From an uncultured Dehalococcoidia bacterium (GTDB taxonomy: Bacteria; Chloroflexota; Dehalococcoidia; Tepidiformales; Tepidiformaceae): 8,468 bases of DNA. Below, in pieces: positions 1 through 6,044 of the stretch. Each line of letters opens with the position of its first letter. Positions within the stretch are counted from its first letter, which is position 1. The DNA lies in NCBI GenBank assembly GCA_937954195.1, contig CALFYR010000298.1, positions 1-8,468 on the forward strand, in the 5' to 3' direction. The position numbers and the translations under genes are program-made. The notes under the pieces are model-generated. The model saw only the letters and a list, made by a program, of their open reading frames with translations, searched no databases and had not been told where the DNA came from.

Positions 1-1094
1 TGCGCGCGGCGGATCGCGGCGTCCTGCCGTTGGAGCACATCCAGGAGCTGATCGCTGATGGCGTGCTGAGCGCGGAGCGGCCGTTCGAAGACGGGCAGCT
101 TCAGCCCGCGAGCATCGACCTGCGGCTGGGGACAACGGCGATGCAGGTGCGTGCGAGTTTCCTGCCGGGCCCGGAAGGCACGGTGGAGGAAGCCGCCGCG
201 CCGCTGCTGATACAGCGCATCGACTTGAGTGAAGGCGCGATCTTCCAGCCCGGGTGCGTCTACATCGTCCCGCTGATGGAGTCCCTGACGCTGCGTTCGC
301 CAGAGCTGCTGGCGAAAGCGAACCCGAAGAGCACGACCGGCCGGCTGGACGTGTTCGCGAGGCTGATTACCGACCACGCGGAACGCTTCGATGTGGTGGC
401 TCGCGGATACCGCGGGCCGCTCTACGCGGAGATTGCCCCGAAGACGTTCACCGTGCGCGTCCGCGCGGGTACGAAACTGAACCAGCTGCGGTTCCTGCAA
501 TCGCACGCGGGCGAACACCACGCAAGCCGCAAGGCAAGCCGCGACCAGCAACTCGTCTGGGACGAAGCGGGCGAGCCAATCCAGGCGATGGTCGATGAGG
601 GGCTGTGGTTCTCAGTCGACCTGAAGGGGCCAGATGAGGTGGTGGGGTGGCGCGCGCGGCGGAACACGCCGGTCCTGGACCTCGAGAAGATTGGCCACTA
701 CGACCCGTATGACTTCTGGGAGCCGGTGCGGCGCACGGACCAGCTTATCCTGCAGCCCGACGAGTTCTACATCCTCGGTTCGCGGGAGCGTGTGCGGGTA
801 CCTCCCGGGTACGCGGCCGAGATGGTGCCGTACGACCAGGCGATGGGGGAGTTCCGCGTACACTACGCCGGGTTTTTCGATCCTGGCTTTGGCTATGGCG
901 GCGGGGAGATCCGGGGCACGCGCGCGGTGCTGGAAGTGCGTTCGTACGAGGTGCCGTACGCGCTGAAGCATGGGCAGCGCATCGGGCGGCTGATGTACCA
1001 GCCGATGCTGGCCGAACCCGGCCGGCTCTACGGCAGCACGGGAAGTTCGTACCAGGACCAGGGACTGGGCCTGAGCAAGCACTTTCGGCGGTAG
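1..1094 (+). CDS. dcd: dCTP deaminase, two-domain long form (5' partial)
   Basis: The gene probably deaminates dCTP to dUTP, feeding dTMP synthesis in the cytoplasm. The frame is open from base 3. A TTG at 30 could start a 354-residue protein, but the codons before it read GVLP, which resembles the conserved N-terminal G(I/V)LP of this family, so I think the true start lies before the window. Counting from that TTG, QPASIDLRLG is at 25-34, NPKSTTGRLDV at 98-108 and AGFFDPGFGYG at 280-290. The segment TRAVLEV at 297-303 carries the glutamate expected to be catalytic, and YQDQGLGLSKHF ends the protein. These are dUTPase/Dcd-fold signatures in two tandem halves. At about 360 residues it matches the long PF06559-type family rather than the ~190-residue E. 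coli Dcd. It converges with the flavoprotein gene. Family assignment is firm; the start is unresolved. Confidence 0.88.
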   Translation, partial: RAADRGVLPLEHIQELIADGVLSAERPFEDGQLQPASIDLRLGTTAMQVRASFLPGPEGTVEEAAAPLLIQRIDLSEGAIFQPGCVYIVPLMESLTLRSPELLAKANPKSTTGRLDVFARLITDHAERFDVVARGYRGPLYAEIAPKTFTVRVRAGTKLNQLRFLQSHAGEHHASRKASRDQQLVWDEAGEPIQAMVDEGLWFSVDLKGPDEVVGWRARRNTPVLDLEKIGHYDPYDFWEPVRRTDQLILQPDEFYILGSRERVRVPPGYAAEMVPYDQAMGEFRVHYAGFFDPGFGYGGGEIRGTRAVLEVRSYEVPYALKHGQRIGRLMYQPMLAEPGRLYGSTGSSYQDQGLGLSKHFRR

Positions 1095-1095
1095 G

Positions 1096-1137
1096 CCTCA
1101 CCCCCCGGCCCCCTCTCCATGGACATGGAGAGGGGGA
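1096..1137. repeat. REP-like hairpin between convergent genes
   Basis: One base after the dcd stop lies CCTCACCCCCCGGCC followed by a perfect 12-bp inverted repeat: CCCCCTCTCCAT at 1109-1120, loop GGAC, ATGGAGAGGGGG at 1125-1136. It can fold on either strand between two convergent genes and may stop transcription from both, but no T-run follows on either side, so it is not a classical intrinsic terminator. The wording CTCACCCCC-GGCCCC-TCTCC...GGAGAGGGG resembles dispersed REP-like intergenic hairpins common in GC-rich bacteria. That resemblance is from memory and not tested here. Confidence 0.6.
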
Positions 1138-1152
1138 GCAACACGTCCTTGC

Positions 1153-1782
1153 CTAGTACAGCCGGTTCGCGATGTCCTTCTGGAGGCCCTTTTCGATAGC
1201 CTCCGCCGGGACTTCGAGCTTCAGCTGGTCGCGCATGATCTTGCCGAGCGAAGCCAGGTGCGAGACGTCGTCCCAGTCGTCCGTGTCCCAGAGGTTGGAG
1301 CGCACGATGCACTTGGCGCAGTGGAAGAAGGCTTCCTCGACGTTGACCACGATGGCGAGTTGGGCGGGTTTTTCCTTCACGGCCATCTGGTCGAGGAGCC
1401 ACTGGTCTCGCACCAACTGAGCCGAACCGCTGACGCGGAGGGTTTCCGAACGTCCGGGGACAAGGAAGTACAGGCCGATGCGCGGATTCGAGAGCAGGTT
1501 GCGGAACGTATCGGCGCGCCCATTTCCGGGACGGTCCGGGATGGCGAGCGTGTTGTCATCGAGGACATGGACAAAGCCTGGCGGGTCGCCCTTCGGCGAA
1601 ATGTCCATGCGGCCGGAAGGGTCGCAGCTGGAGATCATGACGAATGGGCTGGCCGCGATGAACGCCCTGCTGTGGTCCTCGAGGAACGGAAGCGTCTTAT
1701 CCCACACACCGCCGGGCGGCGGTTCGGGGATGATGCCCCGGAGGTCGGCTTCGGTGGCGATGACGTTGGAGAACTCGGGCAT
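1153..1782 (-). CDS. FMN-dependent PPOX-type flavoprotein (DR2398/MSMEG_1061-like family)
   Basis: This is a 209-residue cytoplasmic protein of the pyridoxamine-5'-phosphate-oxidase-like split-barrel superfamily, which binds FMN (or F420) as a dimer. The substrate is unknown. The start is ATG at 1782, with GAGG seven bases upstream; in-frame codons extend to 1827 but read as low-complexity Pro/Ser/Arg. Visible family signatures are SPFVMISSCDPSGRMDISPKG (about 45-65), IPDRPGNGRADTFRNLLSNP (81-100) followed by RIGLYFLVPG (101-110), which form the FMN phosphate-binding region, and FFHCAKCIVRSNLW (152-165). The pattern matches the family named for DR2398 and MSMEG_1061, so it is unlikely to be genuine PdxH. 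It is the last gene of the leftward group, 116 bp behind the J-like gene, and may have its own promoter. Family confident; physiological role not known. Confidence 0.85.
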   Translation of the reverse strand: MPEFSNVIATEADLRGIIPEPPPGGVWDKTLPFLEDHSRAFIAASPFVMISSCDPSGRMDISPKGDPPGFVHVLDDNTLAIPDRPGNGRADTFRNLLSNPRIGLYFLVPGRSETLRVSGSAQLVRDQWLLDQMAVKEKPAQLAIVVNVEEAFFHCAKCIVRSNLWDTDDWDDVSHLASLGKIMRDQLKLEVPAEAIEKGLQKDIANRLY

Positions 1783-1832
1783 GGACGGACCTCGCGGTGA
1801 GCTGCGGGCGCCGGGACACGGCGACAACCAGC

Positions 1833-1861
1833 ATCATGAAGCCGCGAGAAGCGCGAGACAA
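1833..1861 (-). promoter_or_regulatory. Possible sigma-70-type promoter of the flavoprotein gene
   Basis: On the minus strand TTGTCT (plus 1856-1861) and CATGAT (plus 1833-1838) are separated by 17 bp; each matches four of six consensus bases. It lies about 50 bp upstream of the ATG at 1782. The match is modest, so read-through from tetR and the J-like gene is equally possible. Confidence 0.25.
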
Positions 1862-1878
1862 TGGCCCTTGCGCGTGCT

Positions 1879-1898
1879 CCTGACAGGACCCTGTCAGG
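1879..1898. other. 20-bp perfect palindrome behind the J-like gene
   Basis: CCTGACAGG at 1879-1887 and CCTGTCAGG at 1890-1898 form a perfect 9-bp inverted repeat separated by AC. It abuts the TGA stop of the J-like gene (1899-1901) and precedes the flavoprotein gene. As RNA it can form an 8-bp stem with a 4-nt loop, but no U-run follows, so it could be a weak terminator. It could instead be a two-fold-symmetric protein-binding site. The structure is certain; the function is not. Confidence 0.5.
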
Positions 1899-2300
1899 TC
1901 AGAATGCCCAATCGCCGATGGCCCGGAAGAGGCCCGTCGCGCTCCCCCAGCCGAGCGTGAGCAAGAACGCGGCCTGCACCACGACCACCAGGCCCAGGGC
2001 GCCGACCAGGATGTTCCCGGCGAAGGCGCGCCGGCGGCGAAGGGCACGCGCTTCCTTTTCGAGGCGCTCAAGCTCGCCCTTGAAGAAGGCGCGGTCGTAC
2101 TCGCGGCGGAGCTCAGGCTTCGAAAGCACGGCGTAGGCTTCGTTCAGCTTCTGCATCGCCGGCGTGAAGGTATCGTCGTGTGAGGACTGCTTCATCAGGT
2201 CATCGGAAAGACGAGCGTAGGCGGTCTCGATGCCCGAGAGGTCTGCCTTCGGCGGCAGATTGAGCACGGCGTAGTAGTCAATGAGTTTCGATTCAGCCAC
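1899..2300 (-). CDS. Membrane-anchored J-domain-like protein lacking HPD
   Basis: This 133-residue protein starts at GTG (2300) behind AGGGAGG spaced seven bases. Residues 6-70 read like a DnaJ J domain: IDYYAVLNLPPKAD for helix I and its loop, GIETAYARL for helix II, then KLNEAYAVLSKPELRREYD for helices III-IV. Where a functional J domain has His-Pro-Asp after helix II, the aligned residues are about Met-Lys-Gln (36-38), and no HPD occurs elsewhere. J domains use HPD to stimulate Hsp70 ATPase, so this copy is unlikely to act as a normal co-chaperone. A basic stretch (KEARALRRRRAF, 82-93) precedes one hydrophobic segment at about 95-118, suggesting a single membrane anchor with the J-like part in the cytoplasm. 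The gene follows tetR by 60 bp and is probably co-transcribed. A role in protein assembly at the membrane is only a guess. Confidence 0.8.
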   Translation of the reverse strand: MAESKLIDYYAVLNLPPKADLSGIETAYARLSDDLMKQSSHDDTFTPAMQKLNEAYAVLSKPELRREYDRAFFKGELERLEKEARALRRRRAFAGNILVGALGLVVVVQAAFLLTLGWGSATGLFRAIGDWAF

Positions 2301-2360
2301 CCTGCGGCCTCCCTACCTATCTAAATCGGCAGGATTTGGCGCGGGATGAGGGGGGCAGAC

Positions 2361-2966
2361 TCAGGCGGATTGCAGGCCATCCATGTAGTAGGCGACCTGC
2401 CGCAGCGGTGCTTCTTTCTCGATCGGCGCGCCACCGAAGACGTGAGCGAGAATGAACATGTTGAGAATGCCTGTAACGGCCGTAGCGCAAATGACGACGT
2501 TGTCGTTCTTGAGGGCGCCAGTCTCCATGCCGCGCCGAAGGATCTCGTCGAGGGGCTGGCGGACACGTTCTCCGAGTGCCTGGGAGAACTCGGCCATCGG
2601 CACGCCGCCGAGGCCGAACACCTCGCGCAGCACGAGCGCGATGATCTCTTCCTGCTGCATGAAGTGATCGAGATAGCGTTCGCAGAAGGCGTGCACCTGG
2701 TCGCGCACAGGAGCTTCGCCCGGCAGGTGAGAGCGGATGGACTCGGCGGTCTCTTCCAGGATTTCGCGGACGATGCCGGCGTAAAGCCCTTCCTTCGAGC
2801 CGAAGTAGTAGTAAATCATCGGCTTCGTGGTCTGGGCGTCCTCGGAAACCTCGCGGAGAGAGGTAGCGGCAAAGCCCTTCTGCGAGAAGTGCTTGAGCGC
2901 GCTCGCGAAGATGCGGTCACGAACTTCGGGCTCACGGCCCTGGTTCGAAGAAGGATTGGCTGCCAC
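2361..2966 (-). CDS. TetR/AcrR-family transcriptional regulator
   Basis: This 201-residue protein is a predicted dimeric DNA-binding repressor. The N-terminal helix-turn-helix spans about residues 16-62: RIFASALKHFSQKGFAATSL, then LREVSEDAQTTKPMIYYYFGSKEGLY, the classic TetR recognition helix and YYYF...K motif. Residues 80-200 form the variable helical ligand-binding and dimerisation domain, which gives no ligand clue. The start is GTG at 2966: an in-frame TGA at 2970-2972 excludes anything longer, and GGGGTGA lies just upstream with short spacing. The gene is divergent from the pyr operon and heads a leftward group with the J-like and flavoprotein genes. Autoregulation through a nearby palindrome is plausible by family habit but unproven. 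Nothing shows that it controls pyr genes. Confidence 0.9.
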   Translation of the reverse strand: MAANPSSNQGREPEVRDRIFASALKHFSQKGFAATSLREVSEDAQTTKPMIYYYFGSKEGLYAGIVREILEETAESIRSHLPGEAPVRDQVHAFCERYLDHFMQQEEIIALVLREVFGLGGVPMAEFSQALGERVRQPLDEILRRGMETGALKNDNVVICATAVTGILNMFILAHVFGGAPIEKEAPLRQVAYYMDGLQSA

Positions 2967-2977
2967 GAATCACCCCG

Positions 2978-2992
2978 GGCCCACCGTGGGCC
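2978..2992. promoter_or_regulatory. Candidate TetR operator palindrome
   Basis: GGCCCAC-C-GTGGGCC is a perfect 7-bp inverted repeat around a single central base. It lies between the predicted tetR -10 element and the tetR start codon, a position from which a bound repressor could block its own transcription. Its size and symmetry suit a TetR dimer. As RNA it could not fold well because the loop is a single base, which favours a DNA-level role if it has one. Confidence 0.35.
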
Positions 2993-3008
2993 TACGAACT
3001 TACCGGGC

Positions 3009-3036
3009 AGTATAAACGGCGCCACCTTATGGTTAA
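3009..3036 (-). promoter_or_regulatory. Predicted tetR promoter (leftward)
   Basis: On the minus strand TTAACC (plus 3031-3036, four of six consensus -35 bases) is followed after 16 bp by TATACT (plus 3009-3014, five of six -10 bases). Transcription would begin near 3001-3003, giving a leader of about 35 nt before the GTG at 2966. The -35 lies within the 8-bp palindrome GGTTAACC (3031-3038), a second possible operator. Confidence 0.5.
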
Positions 3037-3048
3037 CCCTCGTGATCG

Positions 3049-3077
3049 TTGCCGGTGGGTGGCGGCTGCGCTACGCT
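3049..3077 (+). promoter_or_regulatory. Predicted pyr operon promoter
   Basis: TTGCCG (3049-3054) and TACGCT (3072-3077) are separated by exactly 17 bp; the -10 keeps the T, A and final T that matter most. Transcription would start near 3084, giving a leader of about 108 nt before pyrR that contains the whole PyrR-type element. It runs divergently from the tetR promoter with about 13 bp between the two -35 boxes. Confidence 0.45.
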
Positions 3078-3098
3078 CTGCTGAGCCCTTTAAGAGTG

Positions 3099-3122
3099 GT
3101 CCCGTGAGGCCGCGAAGGGAGG
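3099..3122 (+). promoter_or_regulatory. PyrR-binding RNA site in the pyr leader
   Basis: GTCCCGTGAGGCCGCGAAGG (3099-3118) followed by GAGG closely resembles the PyrR-binding loop of pyr mRNAs (pattern CC-GNGAGGC-N3-AAGG; PyrR element RF00515). UCCC can pair with GGGA around a loop holding the conserved GUGAGGC. UMP- or UTP-bound PyrR would stabilise this hairpin. Its 3' arm GGGAGG is shared with the Shine-Dalgarno of the leader ORF at 3133 and with one arm of a possible antiterminator, so occupancy would lower expression of the operon. The motif match is from memory of known elements. Confidence 0.8.
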
Positions 3123-3168
3123 AGGCGCCGGTATGCCCGGCTTGTATGTCTCTGTGCGCGCCTGCTCC
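3118..3168 (+). promoter_or_regulatory. Possible antiterminator pairing
   Basis: GGAGGAGGCGC (3118-3128) can pair with GCGCCTGCTCC (3158-3168) through ten Watson-Crick pairs and one G-G mismatch. The second segment is also the 5' arm of the terminator at 3159-3190, so the two folds exclude each other. The first segment overlaps the PyrR-binding site. This is the logic of Bacillus-type PyrR attenuation. Both GGAGG segments are Shine-Dalgarno sequences, so part of the complementarity could be a by-product. Confidence 0.5.
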
Positions 3169-3195
3169 GATGACCGGGGGAGGCGTTTTTCATGA
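3133..3195 (+). CDS. pyr operon leader peptide (20 codons)
   Basis: A small ORF starts at ATG 3133, seven bases after GGAGG (3121-3125, part of a longer GGGAGGAGG). It encodes 20 residues beginning MPGLYVSV and ending RRFS. Its TGA (3193-3195) overlaps the pyrR ATG as ATGA. It crosses the entire terminator hairpin and T5 run, so a ribosome reading it would melt the terminator and deliver ribosomes to pyrR. PyrR bound at 3099-3122 would cover its Shine-Dalgarno. A leader peptide coupled to attenuation has been proposed for the Thermus pyr operon. The composition shows no obvious regulatory codon run. The peptide itself probably has no function beyond its translation. The arrangement is seen directly; expression is inferred. 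Confidence 0.6.
   Translation: MPGLYVSVRACSDDRGRRFS
3159..3190 (+). terminator. Attenuator terminator of the pyr leader
   Basis: CGCCTGCTCCG (3159-3169) pairs with CGGGGGAGGCG (3175-3185) around loop ATGAC, with one G-G mismatch and one G-U pair, directly followed by TTTTT (3186-3190). This is an intrinsic-terminator form placed one base before the pyrR ATG at 3192. Its 3' arm contains GGAGG (3179-3183), the pyrR Shine-Dalgarno at eight-base spacing, so the hairpin would block translation as well as stop transcription. Confidence 0.75.
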
Positions 3196-3737
3196 CCGCC
3201 CCCTACCTCGGCCCCGATGAAATCGCCCGGACTGTCCGGCGGCTCGGCCACGAAATCGTCGAAAACAACCGCGGCACGGCCAATCTCGTCCTCATCGGCC
3301 TCCTCTCCCGCGGATACCCGCTCGCGCGGCGGCTCGCCGCGGCAATCCGCGAATTCGAAGGCGTCGAGGTCCCGGTGGGCTCGCTCGATATCGGCCTCTA
3401 CCGCGATGACGTGACTCGCCGTTCGGCGCCCCCACCCATTCGCCCCAGCGACATCCCGGTCTCGATCGACGGCCAAACCGTCGTGCTGGTGGACGACGTG
3501 CTGTTCACAGGACGAAGCATCCGGGCGGCGCTCGATGCGCTCCTCGACTTCGGGCGGCCAGCGAGGGTGCGGCTTGCGGTGCTCATCGACCGGGGGCACC
3601 GCGAAGTGCCCATCCGGCCCGACTTCGTCGGCAAGAACATCCCCACGGCGCTCGTACAGGACGTGCGAGTCAGCCTGGCTGAAACGGACGGGGAAGACAG
3701 CGTCCACGTCTTCGGAGAGGAGGCCGCACATGCTTGA
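3192..3737 (+). CDS. pyrR: PyrR: pyr operon RNA-binding regulator / uracil phosphoribosyltransferase
   Basis: This 181-residue protein binds pyr leader RNA when uridine nucleotides are plentiful and usually also makes UMP from uracil and PRPP. The type I phosphoribosyltransferase PRPP loop is [13 protein letters not shown] at 97-109. Other PyrR signatures are [15 protein letters not shown] (35-49), [11 protein letters not shown] (63-73) and [20 protein letters not shown] (131-150), which together separate it from Upp-type enzymes. The length is typical. The ATG at 3192 has GGAGG eight bases upstream, inside the attenuator hairpin, and overlaps the leader-ORF stop. The last codons overlap the pyrB start by 8 bp. 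A PyrR-binding motif in its own leader implies autoregulation of the whole operon. Very sure of the assignment. Confidence 0.96.
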   Translation: MTAPYLGPDEIARTVRRLGHEIVENNRGTANLVLIGLLSRGYPLARRLAAAIREFEGVEVPVGSLDIGLYRDDVTRRSAPPPIRPSDIPVSIDGQTVVLVDDVLFTGRSIRAALDALLDFGRPARVRLAVLIDRGHREVPIRPDFVGKNIPTALVQDVRVSLAETDGEDSVHVFGEEAAHA

Positions 3738-4722
3738 TGTCCGTTCGCCCGAAACGGAAGCGTTGCCCGGCGCGGCCGAGATGGCCCGCTGGACGCGAAA
3801 GGACCTGCTGGACACAGACACGCTCAGCCGGGACGAAATCGAACTGATCCTCGACACGGCCGAGGGCATGCACGAGGTGCGCTCGCGCCCCGTGGCGAAG
3901 GTCGCGACGCTGCGCGGCGTGACCGTGGTGACCCTGTTCTACGAGCAGAGCACCCGCACGCGAGCAAGTTTCGAGGTCGCGGCGAAGGCACTTGGCGCCG
4001 ACGTGGTGAACCTCACAGCCTCTGGAAGTTCGGTAGAGAAGGGCGAATCGCTCATCGACACAGTGCGCACCCTTGAGGCCATCGGAGCCGACATCCTGGT
4101 GATGCGCCACGGGAAGTCCGGTGCGCCGTACCTGGCCGCCCGGAATACGTCGGCTGGCGTCATCAACGGCGGAGACGGCACTCATGCCCATCCGACGCAG
4201 GCGCTGCTGGACCTGTTCACCATGCACCGCCACGCGGGTGACCTGGCCGGCAAGCGCGTGGTGATCGTGGGTGATGTGCTGCACAGCCGGGTCGCGCGCT
4301 CGAACATCTGGACACTGCTCGCCTCCGGGGCCGACGTGACGCTCTGCGGTCCCGCAACCCTGCTGCCCAGGACGCTCGGTTCAGGCGCCGAGGGGTCGCG
4401 GTGCACGGTAACCACGAACTTCGACGAGGCCATCCGCGATGCGGACATCGTTATGGCGCTGCGCATGCAGAAAGAACGCCAGGAGAAGGGGCTCATCCCG
4501 TCTTTGCGGGAATACATCGCCGGATACCAGGTGAACGCCCGCCGGCTCGCGATGGCGCGCCCTGGAGCACTTGTCATGCACCCCGGCCCGATGAACGAGG
4601 GAATCGAGATCGCGCCGGACGTGGCGCACGGGGTGACCTCCGTGATTGAGGAGCAGGTCTCAAACGGTGTCTCGGTGCGGATGGCGATTCTGTACCTTAT
4701 GGCAACTGCGAGGCACGCATGA
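3730..4722 (+). CDS. pyrB: Aspartate carbamoyltransferase catalytic subunit
   Basis: The 330-residue enzyme condenses carbamoyl phosphate with aspartate to N-carbamoyl-aspartate, the committed step of UMP synthesis. The carbamoyl-phosphate-binding motif STRTR is at 74-78, SSVEKGES (100-107) carries the active-site Ser and Lys of the neighbouring subunit, and RHGKSGAP (126-133) carries the active-site His. [15 protein letters not shown] (150-164) and MHPGPMNEG (283-291) complete the pattern. No pyrI regulatory gene is present, so allosteric control of the E. coli kind is not expected; control comes from PyrR. ATG 3730 is chosen because GGAGAGGAGG ends seven bases before it and it overlaps pyrR by 8 bp. 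A later ATG at 3781 lacks a ribosome-binding site, although residues 1-18 look non-conserved. The stop overlaps pyrC by 4 bp. Confidence 0.96.
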   Translation: MLDVRSPETEALPGAAEMARWTRKDLLDTDTLSRDEIELILDTAEGMHEVRSRPVAKVATLRGVTVVTLFYEQSTRTRASFEVAAKALGADVVNLTASGSSVEKGESLIDTVRTLEAIGADILVMRHGKSGAPYLAARNTSAGVINGGDGTHAHPTQALLDLFTMHRHAGDLAGKRVVIVGDVLHSRVARSNIWTLLASGADVTLCGPATLLPRTLGSGAEGSRCTVTTNFDEAIRDADIVMALRMQKERQEKGLIPSLREYIAGYQVNARRLAMARPGALVMHPGPMNEGIEIAPDVAHGVTSVIEEQVSNGVSVRMAILYLMATARHA

Positions 4723-6044
4723 GCGACACGCTCTTGATTCGCGGCGGACGGGTGATTGACCCTGCCTCGGGCCTCGACGCGGTCCGCGACGTACTGGTCG
4801 CGGACGGAGTGGTCGCGGCCATCGGCCAGGACCTTGAGTCGAACGGGGCCCACGTAATCGACGCGAAGAACTGCGTTGTGACACCGGGCCTCATCGACCT
4901 GCATACCCACCTTCGCGAACCCGGCTTCGAACAAAAGGGCACGATTGCGACCGAGACGGAAGCGGCGCTGCGCGGCGGCTTCACCACGGTCTGCGCCATG
5001 CCCAATACGAACCCCGCGCCGGATGCCGCGCAGGTCCTTGAAGCGCTCAACGACCTCATCGCGCGTAACGCCCGCGTGCGTGTTCTGCCCATCGGCTGCA
5101 TCACCCGGCGCCGCGAGGGCAAAGAACTCGCAGAACTGGCCGAACTCGCCGCGAACGGCGTTATCGCGTTGAGCGATGACGGGAGCCCGGTCGCGAACGC
5201 CCGCCTGATGAGAAACGCGATGGAACTCGCCGGTGCGATGGGTTTGCCCATCTCAGAGCATTGCGATGAACCGGAACTGAGCCACGGCGGTTCGATGAAC
5301 GAAGGCGTGGTGAGCGAACGGCTCGGCCTGCCCGGCCAACCCGTCGCTGCCGAAACCGCGGCAATCGCCCGCAACATTGCCCTCTGCGAAGCGACGGGCG
5401 CACACCTCCACATTGCGCATGTGACCACCGCGCGCGGGCTCGACATGGTGGCGGAGGCGAAGCGGTGCGGACTCCCAATCACCTGCGAGGTGACGCCGAG
5501 CCACCTGTTCCTCACCGAACAGTCAGTTTTCGGTAGCGGGAACGAACCCGCGTACGACACGAACGCGAAGATCAACCCGCCACTCCGGACCGAAGCCGAC
5601 CGCCAGGCGCTCCTTCGAGGCGTCAACGACGGCACGATCGACGCCATCGCCACCGACCACGCGCCGCATTCAGTCGAAGACAAGCTCACCGAATTCGACG
5701 ACGCGGCATTCGGGATTAGCTGTATCGAGACAGCGGTGCCGTCACTGCTGACACTCGTCTCGCGGGGCGAACTCGAACTGCTGCCGGCCCTACGAGCACT
5801 GACCGTGGGACCGGACCGTGCTTTTGGCATCGCGCGCAGGGTCGCCGGTGCCGGGCGGCTCGAGGTTGGCGTCTCGTCGGACGTGACGATCCTCGACTTG
5901 TCGGAATCGTGGACGGTGGAACCGGCGCGGCTGGCGTCGAAAGGGAAGAACACACCGCTCGGCGGGGTTACGCTGACCGGCGCCATCCGCGCGGTGGTGC
6001 TTGGCGGCAAGCTGGCATTCGAACGGGAGGCAGCGATTGTCTGA
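4719..6044 (+). CDS. pyrC: Dihydroorotase (class I type)
   Basis: The 441-residue zinc amidohydrolase cyclises N-carbamoyl-aspartate to dihydroorotate. Metal ligands and catalytic residues of the amidohydrolase fold are all visible: LHTHLRE at 61-67 (His62, His64), DDG at 153-155, SEHCDE at 179-184 (His181), HIAHVTT at 231-237 (His231, His234) and ATDHAPHS at 311-318 (Asp313). The substrate-binding FTTVCAMPNTNP is at 88-99. The length and the D-D-G in place of a carboxylated lysine suit the Aquifex/Bacillus-type dihydroorotase, so this is an active enzyme and not the inactive PyrC' homologue. The ATG at 4719 overlaps the pyrB stop (ATGA) with GAGG five bases upstream. The end overlaps carA by 8 bp. 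PyrB and this class of dihydroorotase form a complex in some bacteria. Confidence 0.96.
   Translation: MSDTLLIRGGRVIDPASGLDAVRDVLVADGVVAAIGQDLESNGAHVIDAKNCVVTPGLIDLHTHLREPGFEQKGTIATETEAALRGGFTTVCAMPNTNPAPDAAQVLEALNDLIARNARVRVLPIGCITRRREGKELAELAELAANGVIALSDDGSPVANARLMRNAMELAGAMGLPISEHCDEPELSHGGSMNEGVVSERLGLPGQPVAAETAAIARNIALCEATGAHLHIAHVTTARGLDMVAEAKRCGLPITCEVTPSHLFLTEQSVFGSGNEPAYDTNAKINPPLRTEADRQALLRGVNDGTIDAIATDHAPHSVEDKLTEFDDAAFGISCIETAVPSLLTLVSRGELELLPALRALTVGPDRAFGIARRVAGAGRLEVGVSSDVTILDLSESWTVEPARLASKGKNTPLGGVTLTGAIRAVVLGGKLAFEREAAIV

Noticed and set aside
2346..3107. A 253-codon plus-strand frame opposite tetR
   Set aside because: The TetR helix-turn-helix is unmistakable on the minus strand; the plus frame is low-complexity with no family signature.
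3535..3729. Upstream extension of the pyrB frame
   Set aside because: It lies inside pyrR, and a strong GGAGAGGAGG directly before ATG 3730 marks the real start.
3090..3869. A 259-codon minus-strand frame over pyrR
   Set aside because: It crosses the pyr leader, pyrR and the start of pyrB, all clearly rightward, and it has no recognisable domain.
4697..6010. A 437-codon open frame antisense to pyrC
   Set aside because: Its composition is Ser/Arg/Pro/Ala-rich without any domain, and pyrC on the other strand has full catalytic motifs. Long antisense frames are common in GC-rich coding DNA.
6001..6036. Earlier start for carA at TTG 6001
   Set aside because: It lies inside the pyrC C-terminus; GGGAGG with six-base spacing and CarA family alignment point to TTG 6037.
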